The notes under the pieces: generated by a model
Seen by the model: the letters and a program-made list of their open reading frames with translations, nothing else
What the model was told of the DNA's origin: nothing
Database searches by the model: none
Position numbers and translations under genes: made by a program
Source of the DNA: an uncultured Clostridia bacterium
Lineage (GTDB): Bacteria > Bacillota > Clostridia > TANB77 > CAG-508
Direction of reading: 5' to 3'
Assembly: GCA_947626885.1 (NCBI GenBank)
Contig: CANQTX010000010.1
Location: forward strand, 1-53,968
DNA length: 53,968 bases
In this document: positions 33,306 to 43,752 of the stretch, in pieces
Layout of the letters: every line of letters begins with the position of its first letter
Numbering within the stretch: the first letter of the stretch is position 1

Positions 33306-35828
33306 GTGAAAAGAAGATTAAAAAGAATTGTTATAATTGTATTTTTAATTATATATATATTAAATTTCTTTTGCATGAATAATAATGTATACGCCGTAAC
33401 GGAAGGAACAGTTAATAGTATTGTTAATTTAATGGGTGGTATTGCATCTATTATTTGGTGGCCGAAAAGAATTATTATTACCTCTTTAGCTTTTATAACA
33501 AATTTGGTAACAACCATGTTGGCAAAAGCAGATGGCATAGTAGGAAGTGAAAACATAAATTTTGTAACACCATTTCACATATTTTTTAATCAACTACAAA
33601 TTATCGATATCAATGTATTAAATTTAGATATTAATCAAAATTCGGTAAGTTATACGATTCGAAGTCAAATAGCAAAGTGGTATTATATTATGCGATTGAT
33701 AGCTAGTGTTATATTACTTATTATATTAATTTATATTGGCATTAGAATGGCAATTAGTTCTATTGCTTCTGATAGAGCTATGTATAAAAAAATGCTAATA
33801 GATTGGGTAACAAGTTTAGCAATTATATTTTTACTGCATTATGTTGTTACATTTATCATAGGGTTAAATTCTTCCATTGTTAATGCACTTGCTATTGTTA
33901 CTAAAACATTAAATATAGAAAATAATAATGCTTTAGAGCATGCGCTAGGTGCAATTGGTGGAAAGGCATTAACTGGTGTGGGAATATCAAGCTTAACAGC
34001 AACAGCTGTTTATGCTATGTTAATCTTTCAAACATTAGCCTTTTTAATTGCTTATATTAATCGTATGATAAAAGTGTCATTTCTCATTATTATATCGCCT
34101 TTAATTACCATTACCTATGCAATTGATAAAATGGGAGATGGAAAAGCCCAGGCGTTAGAGACATGGTTAAAAGAATTTTTATTTACTGTACTAATACAAC
34201 CATTCCATTGTATTATATATATGTCTTTTATTAGTGTTGCTTTTGGATTAATTACAGCACCACAAACAGGAAGCAGTTTATTAAGTAAAATTAGTTCAAC
34301 TTTTGCTAGCTCAGAATACAATCAATTAGCAAATGCTGTTTTAGCAATATTGGCTATTAAATTTGTATCTGATGGAGAGAAAGTTGTAAGAAAGATTTTT
34401 GGATTTAGTGACGATAATCAGTCAACTTCTATGGGAGCAGGTGCTGGTTTAGCATTAGCTGCAGTTACACAAGCAAAGAATATAGGAAAATCTGCAAGAA
34501 AAATAACAAATGCAGTAACAAATACAAAGTTATTTAGTGCTGTTAGTAATGATATATCAAAGCTAACATCAAGTAATAAATTCAATAATAGTCGATTAGG
34601 GAAAATAATAGGAGAGACTCCCAATACGATGCAAAATACTGGTTCGGGTATATCTAATAAAGCAGAAAAAGTAAATTTTGAAAAATCAAAAGCAAAAAGT
34701 GCTAGAGGTTTAAAAATGCCAGAAAATATAAGAAGAATGGGAAAAAGCATAACATCTAATCGACCTATGAGGGCAATAGCAAAAGTAGGAAAAGTAACTG
34801 GTAGATGGATAAGATCCAAAAATTCATTGTCAAGTGCTTTAGGATTAGCAACAGGATTGATGGCTTATGGTTCAGGAAGTACAAGTGCTTTAGAAGCACT
34901 TGGAGCTGGTAGTGCAACAAGTCAAGCAGCAGAAGAATACTTTAATACATCTACAAGAACTTTAGTAAATAACGGAAGTGATGCTTTGGGTGCTTATTTA
35001 GATCCTGACCGAAAAGAAAGGGAGGCACAAGGTAAGAGAACAGAAGCGCAAGCGGTTAGAGAAAAGGCACAAGCAGTGACAGATATGGCGGACAAAGAGA
35101 AAGAAAAGGGAAATGATAGAGAAGCTTCTCAATTGTATGCAAAAGCAAAAGGTTTCAATCGAAGAGCAGATACTCTAGAGACAGAAGCTAGTGCACTAGA
35201 TAAAGAGATAGCGTTATTAAGAGATCCGGAACAAGTAAACAAAAAAATGTCAAAGATGCTGCCATCTATTATAGCACAAGGAAGACAAGGATGGTATAAA
35301 CCTAATTCGGGTCGAATGAAAAAAATGGTGCAAAGATTAGAAAATACCATCGCAGCTATTAATCATAATGAAGAAGAAGATGCTAGTATTAAGAGCAACA
35401 TAATATTTACACAAATAGCATCAAATGTTATGAGTTCAGATAAACCAATAAATTTAAGTCAAATTATACAAAATACGATGGGACCAGATTTAGAATCAGG
35501 AACTATTGAATATAGTAAACTTTATCAAGCAGCAGAAGACATTTACCAATTTGAAACAGAAGCAGCTATTTACAATGGTACGTTTGAGCCTGGAATAGCA
35601 GTTGGATTGGATGAAGAAGTTCTTATGAATCGTATCATTCAGAAAAGAACAAAAAAAGTACTAGTTTCTCATAAACAAGTGAAAAATATAACCGATATAC
35701 ATCAAGAAGAACATATAGATTCTTCTGAAGAGATTCATATAAAAGAAGGAGATTCAGCTGATGAAGATATAAAAAGAATGCAAACAATAGTAGATGAATT
35801 TAAGAAAGATGCTGATAATGATCAATAA
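33306..35828 (+). CDS. VirB6/TrbL-like protein 4
   Basis: 840 aa from GTG 33306 with AGAAGG upstream. The same plan as protein 3: signal peptide, TM, an IFFNQLQIIDINVLNLD loop, VirB6 core (KWYYIMRLIASVILLIILIY, SPLITITYAIDKMGDGKAQA), then a ~470-residue tail with an Ala/Glu/Lys-rich coiled coil around residues 560-650. The similarity to protein 3 in the core and order of segments points to tandem duplication with faster change in the tails. Starts 21 nt after the previous stop, so cotranscribed. Confidence 0.88.
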   Translation: MKRRLKRIVIIVFLIIYILNFFCMNNNVYAVTEGTVNSIVNLMGGIASIIWWPKRIIITSLAFITNLVTTMLAKADGIVGSENINFVTPFHIFFNQLQIIDINVLNLDINQNSVSYTIRSQIAKWYYIMRLIASVILLIILIYIGIRMAISSIASDRAMYKKMLIDWVTSLAIIFLLHYVVTFIIGLNSSIVNALAIVTKTLNIENNNALEHALGAIGGKALTGVGISSLTATAVYAMLIFQTLAFLIAYINRMIKVSFLIIISPLITITYAIDKMGDGKAQALETWLKEFLFTVLIQPFHCIIYMSFISVAFGLITAPQTGSSLLSKISSTFASSEYNQLANAVLAILAIKFVSDGEKVVRKIFGFSDDNQSTSMGAGAGLALAAVTQAKNIGKSARKITNAVTNTKLFSAVSNDISKLTSSNKFNNSRLGKIIGETPNTMQNTGSGISNKAEKVNFEKSKAKSARGLKMPENIRRMGKSITSNRPMRAIAKVGKVTGRWIRSKNSLSSALGLATGLMAYGSGSTSALEALGAGSATSQAAEEYFNTSTRTLVNNGSDALGAYLDPDRKEREAQGKRTEAQAVREKAQAVTDMADKEKEKGNDREASQLYAKAKGFNRRADTLETEASALDKEIALLRDPEQVNKKMSKMLPSIIAQGRQGWYKPNSGRMKKMVQRLENTIAAINHNEEEDASIKSNIIFTQIASNVMSSDKPINLSQIIQNTMGPDLESGTIEYSKLYQAAEDIYQFETEAAIYNGTFEPGIAVGLDEEVLMNRIIQKRTKKVLVSHKQVKNITDIHQEEHIDSSEEIHIKEGDSADEDIKRMQTIVDEFKKDADNDQ

Positions 35829-35873
35829 TAAAAAATGATTCTGAAAAATAATGAAATAGGAAGAAAAGAAAAT

Positions 35874-36392
35874 ATGAAAAAAAAGAAAAGTACCTCAAAA
35901 GCAAATATAGTATTGATTTTAGTAGTAATGATATTTGTTTTTACCATTGTCATAATCAATCATCGTTTAAAGACAAATCATCAAAATATAACCAATCAAG
36001 ATATTCAAGTTGTATATGATCAAATGCATAATGAAATAGCTGTGAATCAACTAGCAGAGATGGATGAATCGAGTCGTATGCAGTATTATGTTTCAGAGTT
36101 TATTGAAGCAATAGAAAATAACCAATATGAGAAAGCGTATACTATGTTATATGATGACTTTAAAACCAATTATTTTCCAAGCATAAATGAATTTGAAAGC
36201 TATTGTAAGGAGACCTTTCCAAAAATGTTTTCTGTTACATATGAAAATATAGAAAGAAATGGCGATATCTACATTATGTGGGTAAAATGTAATGATGCTT
36301 TATCTGGTAAAAAAAATGCAGCAGTGTCTTTTAACTTTGTAGTGAAGGAAAATAATTTAAATGATTTTGTATTATCTTTTAGTGTTAAATGA
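35874..36392 (+). CDS. membrane-anchored NTF2-like protein (possible VirB8-like) A
   Basis: 172 aa from ATG 35874, preferred over ATG 35835 because AGGAAG lies 12 nt upstream and the basic residues then directly precede the TM (~residues 10-29). The extracytoplasmic part (~70-172) has the alpha-beta pattern of NTF2-like folds: SEFIEAIENNQYEKAYTMLY followed by strands ending VLSFSVK. VirB8 and TcpC proteins of T4SS use such folds, so a VirB8-like role is suggested from context rather than from specific sequence identity. The next gene is a larger relative. Confidence 0.7.
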   Translation: MKKKKSTSKANIVLILVVMIFVFTIVIINHRLKTNHQNITNQDIQVVYDQMHNEIAVNQLAEMDESSRMQYYVSEFIEAIENNQYEKAYTMLYDDFKTNYFPSINEFESYCKETFPKMFSVTYENIERNGDIYIMWVKCNDALSGKKNAAVSFNFVVKENNLNDFVLSFSVK

Positions 36393-36440
36393 TTTAACTA
36401 ATATAATAGCAATAGAGAGATAAAGAAAGGAAATAATGCA

Positions 36441-37433
36441 ATGCAATTTACAGATATAAGACTAAAAATGATTCGCTTAGTAAAAAAGTATAAAAAAATT
36501 CTTTTTATAATAGTATTAGTTTGGGGAATTATATTTTTTGTGAATTATTATATAGGTCATAGAAAAGTAGTGCCAAAAGCAACAACAACATATGAGCCAC
36601 ATACTTCTATTATGAGTTCGTCATCATCAACACCATCTTCTATGACATCAGAGATAGAACAAAAAATTCATAATTATGTGGAATATTGTAAAGTAGGTGA
36701 TTTTGATGAAGCATATAAAATGTTATCAGAGGAATGTAGAGAGTATGCTTTTAAAAATAATGTCAATGAATTTGTAGCATATATATATGATAAAATACCA
36801 TCAGAATCTATACAATATAGCATACAAAGTTACTCAAATATAAAGGTAGGAAATAAAAAAGTATATATTTACGAGGTGAAATATACACCAGATTATTTAG
36901 CAACAGGATTAACCAATGAGACATATTCTTATGCAACAGAGAAGATATCGTTTTATCGAGATGACGATAAAAATTTGCAAATGATAGCAGGAAATTATAT
37001 TTATCATAATGATATCAAAAGTATCTCAGAAAATGAGTATTTAAAAATTGATGTAGTTGATAAAGTAGTAAATTATAGTATAGAAAAATACACTGTTAAA
37101 TTTACAAACCGTTCAAACAATATAATTGTTATAGCAGATGGTGCAGAAGAAAATGAAGTTGTATTATCTTTAAATAATGAAACAAGAAAGCGAGCAGAAA
37201 CAGAGACAATCGTTTTAGAACCCAATCAAGTAGCAGAATATGAATTTACTTTTTCTAAATTTGTAGATGATGGTGATATAGCCAATGATTTATTGTTTTC
37301 TTCTATTAGAGTCATGGAGCAATATTCTGGTATGAAAGATAAACAAGGTAATGATATAGATCATGAGACTATTCAATCTGAGATAGACAATGCCATAGCA
37401 AAATTTAGTATGCAGGTAGCAGTAAAAGAATAA
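36441..37433 (+). CDS. membrane-anchored NTF2-like protein (possible VirB8-like) B
   Basis: 330 aa with AAAGG upstream of ATG. One TM (residues ~17-35), a Ser/Thr linker, then an NTF2-like domain (~70-190) opening with NYVEYCKVGDFDEAYKMLSE, the same helix pattern as in the preceding gene. A second beta-rich domain (~195-310) contains KYTVKFTNRSNNIIVIADG and EPNQVAEYEFTFSKF, resembling an Ig-like or sandwich fold. The TM plus two-domain plan recalls TcpC/VirB8-type scaffolds of Gram-positive conjugation systems. Assignment is from architecture only. Confidence 0.7.
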   Translation: MQFTDIRLKMIRLVKKYKKILFIIVLVWGIIFFVNYYIGHRKVVPKATTTYEPHTSIMSSSSSTPSSMTSEIEQKIHNYVEYCKVGDFDEAYKMLSEECREYAFKNNVNEFVAYIYDKIPSESIQYSIQSYSNIKVGNKKVYIYEVKYTPDYLATGLTNETYSYATEKISFYRDDDKNLQMIAGNYIYHNDIKSISENEYLKIDVVDKVVNYSIEKYTVKFTNRSNNIIVIADGAEENEVVLSLNNETRKRAETETIVLEPNQVAEYEFTFSKFVDDGDIANDLLFSSIRVMEQYSGMKDKQGNDIDHETIQSEIDNAIAKFSMQVAVKE

Positions 37434-37463
37434 TGAGATATAGCATAGAAAGGAAGTAACAAT

Positions 37464-40400
37464 ATGGAAGAAAATGAAAATGAACAAGAAGAATTAAATA
37501 CAAGTGAAGAGCAAACACAACAAGATAGTGCTATAGGTACAAAAGCAGTAGAGAAGCTTGGTGAAAAGCTTACAAAAGATGCAACTAAAACAGCTACTAA
37601 AACATTTGCGAAAAGTTCATTAGCTGCTCCTCTATTACATATATTAGTATGGGTATTAGTGGCTATTGTTATTATCATTATTGTAGTTGGTCTTATTATG
37701 TTTATATTAACAATGCCTGGAATGGTAATGGGAAAAATTAAAGAAGTTTCTAAAAAAATTGGAAATGTTCTATCACAGGCCTGGTTAGGACAAGATCAGG
37801 CTACACAAATAGACGATGTACAAATTTATGAGGTTTTAGATGATTTAATCACTATGGGATATGATTTAAAAGGATATGGATTTTTAACTGGTGATGTAAC
37901 AAAAAGTGAATTAACTGACAGTGATGTAAAAAATGCATTAGGAGAATCTGCAGATGTTGAACAAGAAAAAGCAAATGCTAGAGATGACAATGGATTAGTT
38001 ATATCGTCTAATGGAAATGTTTTAAAAGCAGAGAGTGATTTTATATGGACCTATCTTTATTCTGATAATTACGCAAACTTAGTTAAAAATTTTAATCTTT
38101 CTCTTACGAGTCGAGGCGATGGATGGTGGGGTGTCATAAAAGGTTTTATAGAAACTACAACTATGAAAGTATTAGGAGAAGCTTTGGACAGTTTACCTTT
38201 TATTAAATTTAATGTAAACGAATACTTGGGACGTGGATTTATTGTAATTTATAACGAAGGAGATCAAATAGGAAGTATCGGTAACTTTTACCATCAAGAT
38301 GTATGGGACTTAAGTAAAATTCAAGTAAAAGACGGAAAATTAAATATAAAAAAAGGACTATTTGGAAGAGAGTTTTCTTATAATTTAGATGGTTGGACAG
38401 GAAGATATAGTATGCCTTTAGAATTTCTAGTATCAGTTCATTTAGCTACATTAATGCCAGATTTAGCTTATGATATGGCAACGAGTTTTAAAACAGAATT
38501 GGCATTAGTATTACATGAAACAGAAAGTTCTGAATTGATATCTGCCTATAGAGATGGTGGTAAGTATATTTATTATCAAGATCATGAAGGTAGTCAAGGC
38601 ATGAAGGACATAAAAGGAGAATGGAATGGAACAGATGCCTGGATATTATCTAACAAAGAAGCAATGGCAATTTTAAGAATGGGAATTAATAGTTTTACTG
38701 AGAGTGATTGGAAAGATGGATCTGGCAAAGAATTAGTAAGTGGAGCATCAGAATATGTATGTACTGGTCCCAAAGGAAAAAATACACGATATAATTATGA
38801 TACAATAAATTCAGGAGAGTATAATATTGACACTGGTGAAAGTTCTACAAGTAGTGGACTGGCTAATTCTGAAGAAGAAAATAATTTAACAAATTTTAAA
38901 GAGCAAATTACTAAATATGGATGGGATGGAACAACATTTCCTAATTCTATTAATACAGAAATTTCTTGGTCAAGTGAAATTATAGAGGAAGAAAAAGGAA
39001 CAGCTCAACCTGAAGATGGAGAAATGGTTACTTACTATTTAACATGGACAACTGATAATGCTTCTAATGGTAAATATAAAATCGAATTTTCTAGAACAAA
39101 AACATCTGCTGAATTAGGAGAAGTATCAGTTAGTTGCTCAGAAAGTGATCCTAATTTATATGATGAATGTTGTGATGGTTGTAAGAAATATGTTGTTGAG
39201 ATTATGAAACAATTAAAAGAATCAAATTATGATGGTAAAAAGTCCTATACGCCATATATTGCTAAAGTAACAAATCATTGGTATAGAGATGTTTACTTTG
39301 CAAGTCCTAAGATTGCAGGAGATAATAATGTAAATTTAATTCAGACAGATCAAGATTATGAAAGAATAACAAATGAAAGATGGACGAAATATCATACATA
39401 TGGTGATGGTTGTGCAGAACATGATACGAACGATTCTAGTAAGTTAGGTACCTATGTTTTATACGAGTTAGATGATCAGGGAGAATATAAGGGAATATTT
39501 GAAGGAACACAAAATGATGCTAATGAAAAAGGAATTGCTGTTGCCAAAAAGGCAGTCATTGATAATGTAGATGATGATTGGATTGCTTATGAAAAAGGTG
39601 ACGATCAAAATTCAAATTGGGAACCTATTTACGATATTGAATTAGGTGAAGATGACATACCTAATATGACAGAATATATTCAAGAAAATTGTTATTATAA
39701 TTTTACAACAATAGGAGATATTATACAAGTTGAAGATGGAAAACGAGCAGAAACGAATCCTACTATTAAAAAAATGTTTTTATCCAATACATATTTTAGA
39801 TATGATGGTTCTACAGAGACCGCTGATATTATAAGCGAATTAAGAGGTAAACTTAGTGAAAAATCTAAATATGGTGCTTTGTCAGAAGATGATTTAAACG
39901 CAATAGGAAATACTGTTAAAGATGAAAATGGTGTAGAACAGAATGTTTCGGATTATATAGGACAAGTATCTTTAAATAAAGATTCATTAAATGCATTTAG
40001 TATGTTAGAAAACACACATACTTTAGATGCAGACTTTATTTATAAAGATTTTAAGGAATTGGTGGTAGAATTAGGTTATTTTACAAAAGAAGAATTAGCG
40101 GATAATCCACCAAGATTGTTAGAGTTTCCTATACCAGATATAGCTTCTGGAGGATTTCCTATTAGAAGCTTAGATAAAAAAGAAACAGAATATGGTACAT
40201 TTTTACATTCAGAAGATGATTATACAAGAAATGAAGCGAATACATTAGCAGCAATTGCAGAAAAAGTAAAAGAAGAGATGGGAGGAGAAATACCGGAAAC
40301 ACCAGAAGATCCGCCCGATGCTACAGGTACATTAGAAGATAATACGCAAAATGTCCTATCAAGTGAAGCAATTTCTGAAAGAAATAAAATACTAAGAAAA

Positions 40401-43067
40401 AATGAAACTAGTATTATTGGACAAGTTGCTAGTGTAACGAATACACCTATCGCTAATTTAAGAAGTGTTGGTGCTATAACAGATGTGTCTGCTGCAAATT
40501 ATACATTTACACCAGTTTCAAGCCCGGCGCAGGGAAGCAAAGTAGGAGATTTAACTTTTAATGGAGTGGATTATGAATGTTGGTGGCAAACTAGTGTAAC
40601 ATGTACATTGTATTCATTTGCATTTGTAGCATCATCTTATACTGGTGAACCATTTGAAACATATATTCAAGAGACAGCACCATATTGGTCATCAGGTGGT
40701 TTATCTGGTAGTTGTTGGGAAACTGCTGGTGTTTCGGGAACATATTATAGGGATACGAGTGGTAACTTACCAAGTGATGATGAATCAATGCAAATCATTT
40801 CTGAAGCACTTAGCCAAGGAAAACCAGTTTGGTTTTATAGTGGATTAGGATCTAGTGGTGGACGTCATGCAATTGTACTATTAGGAGCAAGTAGCTCAGG
40901 TACTATACTTTATTATGATCCTTGGCCTAAAGGTGGTGTTCAATCGATTAAAGAATATGGAAATAGTTCAACATTTTCAGCAAATTTACAACAATTATTT
41001 AGCTCTGGTGTGTATTCAGATGGTGGAAGGTTTTATGGTTGTTTTATTCCAGATGAAGTCCCAACAGGAGTAAATATGTCAAGTTCTGTGAGTAGTTTTA
41101 GTGGTTTCAAAGGAGGAGAAGCAGTCGTATCACCTGTAACAGGAATATTATTAGACTATGGAACATATACAGAAGAAGATGAAGATTATAGAATTAATGT
41201 GGATGCTTCTACTTTAGCAGAAAGTGAGGAGAATGCTGAAAATGCAGAGATTACAACAGATACTGTAGAAGTAAAAGAGGAAACAGAAAGTGGAGAAGAA
41301 AATATAGAAACACCTGAGTATACTAAAAAAGTAGTAGATAAAGTAGGATATGCAAAGATTTTAGTATTAGATGAAGAGCATATTAATAAATTACTAGGAG
41401 TGTATGATGATGAAGGAAATTTGCAAACAGGCGGATTAATTACAGCAAATCCAAATGACATTATTACAAAAGAAGTACTTGATAAAGCAGATAGAAAAAA
41501 TGTAGGAGATTCAGAAGAAATTAACATCAATTCTTTAACAGATGAAGCATTACAAGAATGTACAACTGCTGAAGCTGCTATGGCAGGTTATAGATTATTT
41601 TATGAAGATTATCATAATTATGGTATTGATGGTTATGTTCTTTATATAGATGGGTTTAAGTGTGAGTTACCTGAAAATACAGAAACAGAAGAAGAGGATA
41701 CTGGCACTACAACTACAGATGATACAAGTACTTCTAATGAAGAAGAGCCAAAAACAATAGACGGATTTGATTTGAGTATGGATGTATTGAAAGAATTGGC
41801 AGCAAAAGGAAATGATTCTAATTTTACAGCAATTGAAGAGAATACAGAAGGTGTAGAAACGAAATATGAAAAAGAACCATCATATCATTTAGAGAGTAGA
41901 AAAATACAGTTGAAACAAAACATTCAAACAGAATTAAAAGATTTAGCAACAGCATTGTATTATGATGCTAATACCGATGAGTTATATATTAAAGAAGGAA
42001 CAGTAATAGGAAGAACATTAACAGATCAAGAGTTAGTGGAGAGTAGAGGAGAAAATTATGAAGATTATGCAGTGGATCATGCAACAGAAGAAGAAACAGA
42101 AAATGAAGTACACACAGATGAAGTAACAACTGGTACTGATGCAGAATCTGAAGAAAATGCAGACATAGAAAAAGCTACATTGGTAGGAAATTATTTAAGA
42201 ATCATTATGAGAAATCCAGATGATGAAATCATAGAAAACGTTGAAGATTATATGAAACTTGATGAAGACGATGGAAAAAAGCAAAGTACAGATATGGATG
42301 CAGAGTTTTTTTACTGGTTACCATATGAATCAGGACCATTAGAAGGAGATGATTCTGGACCAGCAGCTACAGTTACATTTCCAGGACATGATGAAATTGC
42401 TTGTGGAATAGCTCAATGGACTACTTATCCAGGAAAATGTAATAATATACCAGAATTATGTAAGTGGCTAACAGAGCAAAGTGATATATGTGATGCTTTA
42501 AAAGCTTTCACAAGTTATTCAGATACTCAAATGATAGCGAATCAACAAGATTTCTTTACTGCTTGGAAAAGTGTTGCCATGGAACATAGAGAAGAATTTT
42601 TAGCATTGCAATATCAATATTTTTATGAGACGCAATTTAAATCTTGGGTTGAAGCAGATGGCGTTGATTGGATATTAAATAAATCAATGGTAACACAAGG
42701 CACCTATGCTTCTTTAAAGAACTGGGCTACTGGGGCAGATTGGTGGAAAAATGCATTAAGTGGAAAAGAATCCGCTTCAGATGAAGAAATTGTTAAGGCT
42801 TTATTGCAAGAAGCTTGCAACCATTCTTCAAGTGTAGGATCATTGAACAGTAGATGGGAGTCACAATTTGTATTAGCGAGAGATATTTTAAATGGTTCTT
42901 TTACAGATGTAGAGCAATGGATTAATACAAAACAACCATCAGAATATGGAGAAGGACAAAATGTAGGTGCTCTAGCCAAAATAATATTAAATTTTATAGA
43001 GAATAAGAATAACCAATATGCTTATCATACAGAAATTTTTAGGAGAATATATGGTAAATATGAATAA
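37464..43067 (+). CDS. giant anchored wall-remodelling protein: C39-like peptidase plus lysozyme-like domain
   Basis: 1867 aa, with AAAGGAAG upstream of ATG. A cytoplasmic N-terminus (1-58) and one TM (~59-86) carry a very long, acidic extracytoplasmic part. Residues ~1025-1195 resemble a C39-like papain-fold peptidase: Cys in VTCTLYSFAF, His in GGRHAIVLLGA and Asp in YYDPWP. Residues ~1610-1815 resemble a phage-tail-type lysozyme or transglycosylase (LPYESGPLEG with a candidate catalytic Glu, then IACGIAQWT). Acidic Glu/Thr linkers join the parts. Gram-positive T4SS use two-domain VirB1-like hydrolases to open the wall; this would be a very enlarged version. Domain calls are by motif only. 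Confidence 0.75.
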   Translation: MEENENEQEELNTSEEQTQQDSAIGTKAVEKLGEKLTKDATKTATKTFAKSSLAAPLLHILVWVLVAIVIIIIVVGLIMFILTMPGMVMGKIKEVSKKIGNVLSQAWLGQDQATQIDDVQIYEVLDDLITMGYDLKGYGFLTGDVTKSELTDSDVKNALGESADVEQEKANARDDNGLVISSNGNVLKAESDFIWTYLYSDNYANLVKNFNLSLTSRGDGWWGVIKGFIETTTMKVLGEALDSLPFIKFNVNEYLGRGFIVIYNEGDQIGSIGNFYHQDVWDLSKIQVKDGKLNIKKGLFGREFSYNLDGWTGRYSMPLEFLVSVHLATLMPDLAYDMATSFKTELALVLHETESSELISAYRDGGKYIYYQDHEGSQGMKDIKGEWNGTDAWILSNKEAMAILRMGINSFTESDWKDGSGKELVSGASEYVCTGPKGKNTRYNYDTINSGEYNIDTGESSTSSGLANSEEENNLTNFKEQITKYGWDGTTFPNSINTEISWSSEIIEEEKGTAQPEDGEMVTYYLTWTTDNASNGKYKIEFSRTKTSAELGEVSVSCSESDPNLYDECCDGCKKYVVEIMKQLKESNYDGKKSYTPYIAKVTNHWYRDVYFASPKIAGDNNVNLIQTDQDYERITNERWTKYHTYGDGCAEHDTNDSSKLGTYVLYELDDQGEYKGIFEGTQNDANEKGIAVAKKAVIDNVDDDWIAYEKGDDQNSNWEPIYDIELGEDDIPNMTEYIQENCYYNFTTIGDIIQVEDGKRAETNPTIKKMFLSNTYFRYDGSTETADIISELRGKLSEKSKYGALSEDDLNAIGNTVKDENGVEQNVSDYIGQVSLNKDSLNAFSMLENTHTLDADFIYKDFKELVVELGYFTKEELADNPPRLLEFPIPDIASGGFPIRSLDKKETEYGTFLHSEDDYTRNEANTLAAIAEKVKEEMGGEIPETPEDPPDATGTLEDNTQNVLSSEAISERNKILRKNETSIIGQVASVTNTPIANLRSVGAITDVSAANYTFTPVSSPAQGSKVGDLTFNGVDYECWWQTSVTCTLYSFAFVASSYTGEPFETYIQETAPYWSSGGLSGSCWETAGVSGTYYRDTSGNLPSDDESMQIISEALSQGKPVWFYSGLGSSGGRHAIVLLGASSSGTILYYDPWPKGGVQSIKEYGNSSTFSANLQQLFSSGVYSDGGRFYGCFIPDEVPTGVNMSSSVSSFSGFKGGEAVVSPVTGILLDYGTYTEEDEDYRINVDASTLAESEENAENAEITTDTVEVKEETESGEENIETPEYTKKVVDKVGYAKILVLDEEHINKLLGVYDDEGNLQTGGLITANPNDIITKEVLDKADRKNVGDSEEININSLTDEALQECTTAEAAMAGYRLFYEDYHNYGIDGYVLYIDGFKCELPENTETEEEDTGTTTTDDTSTSNEEEPKTIDGFDLSMDVLKELAAKGNDSNFTAIEENTEGVETKYEKEPSYHLESRKIQLKQNIQTELKDLATALYYDANTDELYIKEGTVIGRTLTDQELVESRGENYEDYAVDHATEEETENEVHTDEVTTGTDAESEENADIEKATLVGNYLRIIMRNPDDEIIENVEDYMKLDEDDGKKQSTDMDAEFFYWLPYESGPLEGDDSGPAATVTFPGHDEIACGIAQWTTYPGKCNNIPELCKWLTEQSDICDALKAFTSYSDTQMIANQQDFFTAWKSVAMEHREEFLALQYQYFYETQFKSWVEADGVDWILNKSMVTQGTYASLKNWATGADWWKNALSGKESASDEEIVKALLQEACNHSSSVGSLNSRWESQFVLARDILNGSFTDVEQWINTKQPSEYGEGQNVGALAKIILNFIENKNNQYAYHTEIFRRIYGKYE

Positions 43068-43746
43068 TATGAGTAAGAAAATTAAGAGTCTAATACTATT
43101 ATTAATGGTAATTTTATTATTACTAATTATGGTAATAAACCTTAATCCGGTTAGTAGGGCAAATAGAAGACTTAAAAAAATAAACGTAGCAGATAGCATG
43201 GATGATGAATTGATATTACCTAGTGGACTATATAAAATAATGGAATGTTATCAAGGAAGCTTAACTACAGAAGTTATTTGTAAGACTTACAATAACTTTG
43301 CTATTAATATTGTTCCTAAATATTTTACAAAATGTAAAATGCTATCAGATGAAAAGATAGAAAGATATTTTAACAATCATAAAGAATTAATATATAAAGA
43401 ATTAGGATATTCTGACTTTAAAGAATTTCAAACTTTTATAAAATATTTACAGAAATTACAAGGAAATCAATTGCGATTAGAAAAATATAGTATAATAAAA
43501 GCATCAGTAAAATCTAAGAATAATAGAGCGGTATCAGCATATTTATCTATTAAATATGCTGACAATGAAGAGATTATTTTTAATTCTACTATAGGAAGAT
43601 CAATAGATTATGAGAAAACTTCAATAGTATTTTCAACGGAATATGAAGAAAAGTATATTATTGAAGAAAATACGGCTAATGATTATGAAGAGAACCAAGA
43701 TGAGAATTTGGTTCCTAAAAGTGGAAGAGCTATTGACGGTTTTTAA
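43051..43746 (+). CDS. membrane-anchored unknown protein
   Basis: 231 aa from ATG 43051, which follows TAGGAGA and overlaps the end of the giant gene by 17 nt, indicating translational coupling. One TM (residues ~9-27) and an extracytoplasmic alpha-beta domain with KIMECYQGSLTTEVICKTYN and YLSIKYADNEEIIFNSTIG. The C-terminus is acidic, ending SGRAIDGF. I recognise no family. The NTF2-like proteins upstream share the general plan but not clear sequence. Confidence 0.7.
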   Translation: MVNMNNMSKKIKSLILLLMVILLLLIMVINLNPVSRANRRLKKINVADSMDDELILPSGLYKIMECYQGSLTTEVICKTYNNFAINIVPKYFTKCKMLSDEKIERYFNNHKELIYKELGYSDFKEFQTFIKYLQKLQGNQLRLEKYSIIKASVKSKNNRAVSAYLSIKYADNEEIIFNSTIGRSIDYEKTSIVFSTEYEEKYIIEENTANDYEENQDENLVPKSGRAIDGF

Positions 43747-43752
43747 TTTATC

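Noticed and set aside
42305..42900. Prophage tail lysozyme as evidence of a prophage
   Set aside because: The lysozyme-like domain is part of one large anchored protein in a T4SS operon; no capsid, portal, terminase or tail genes are present.
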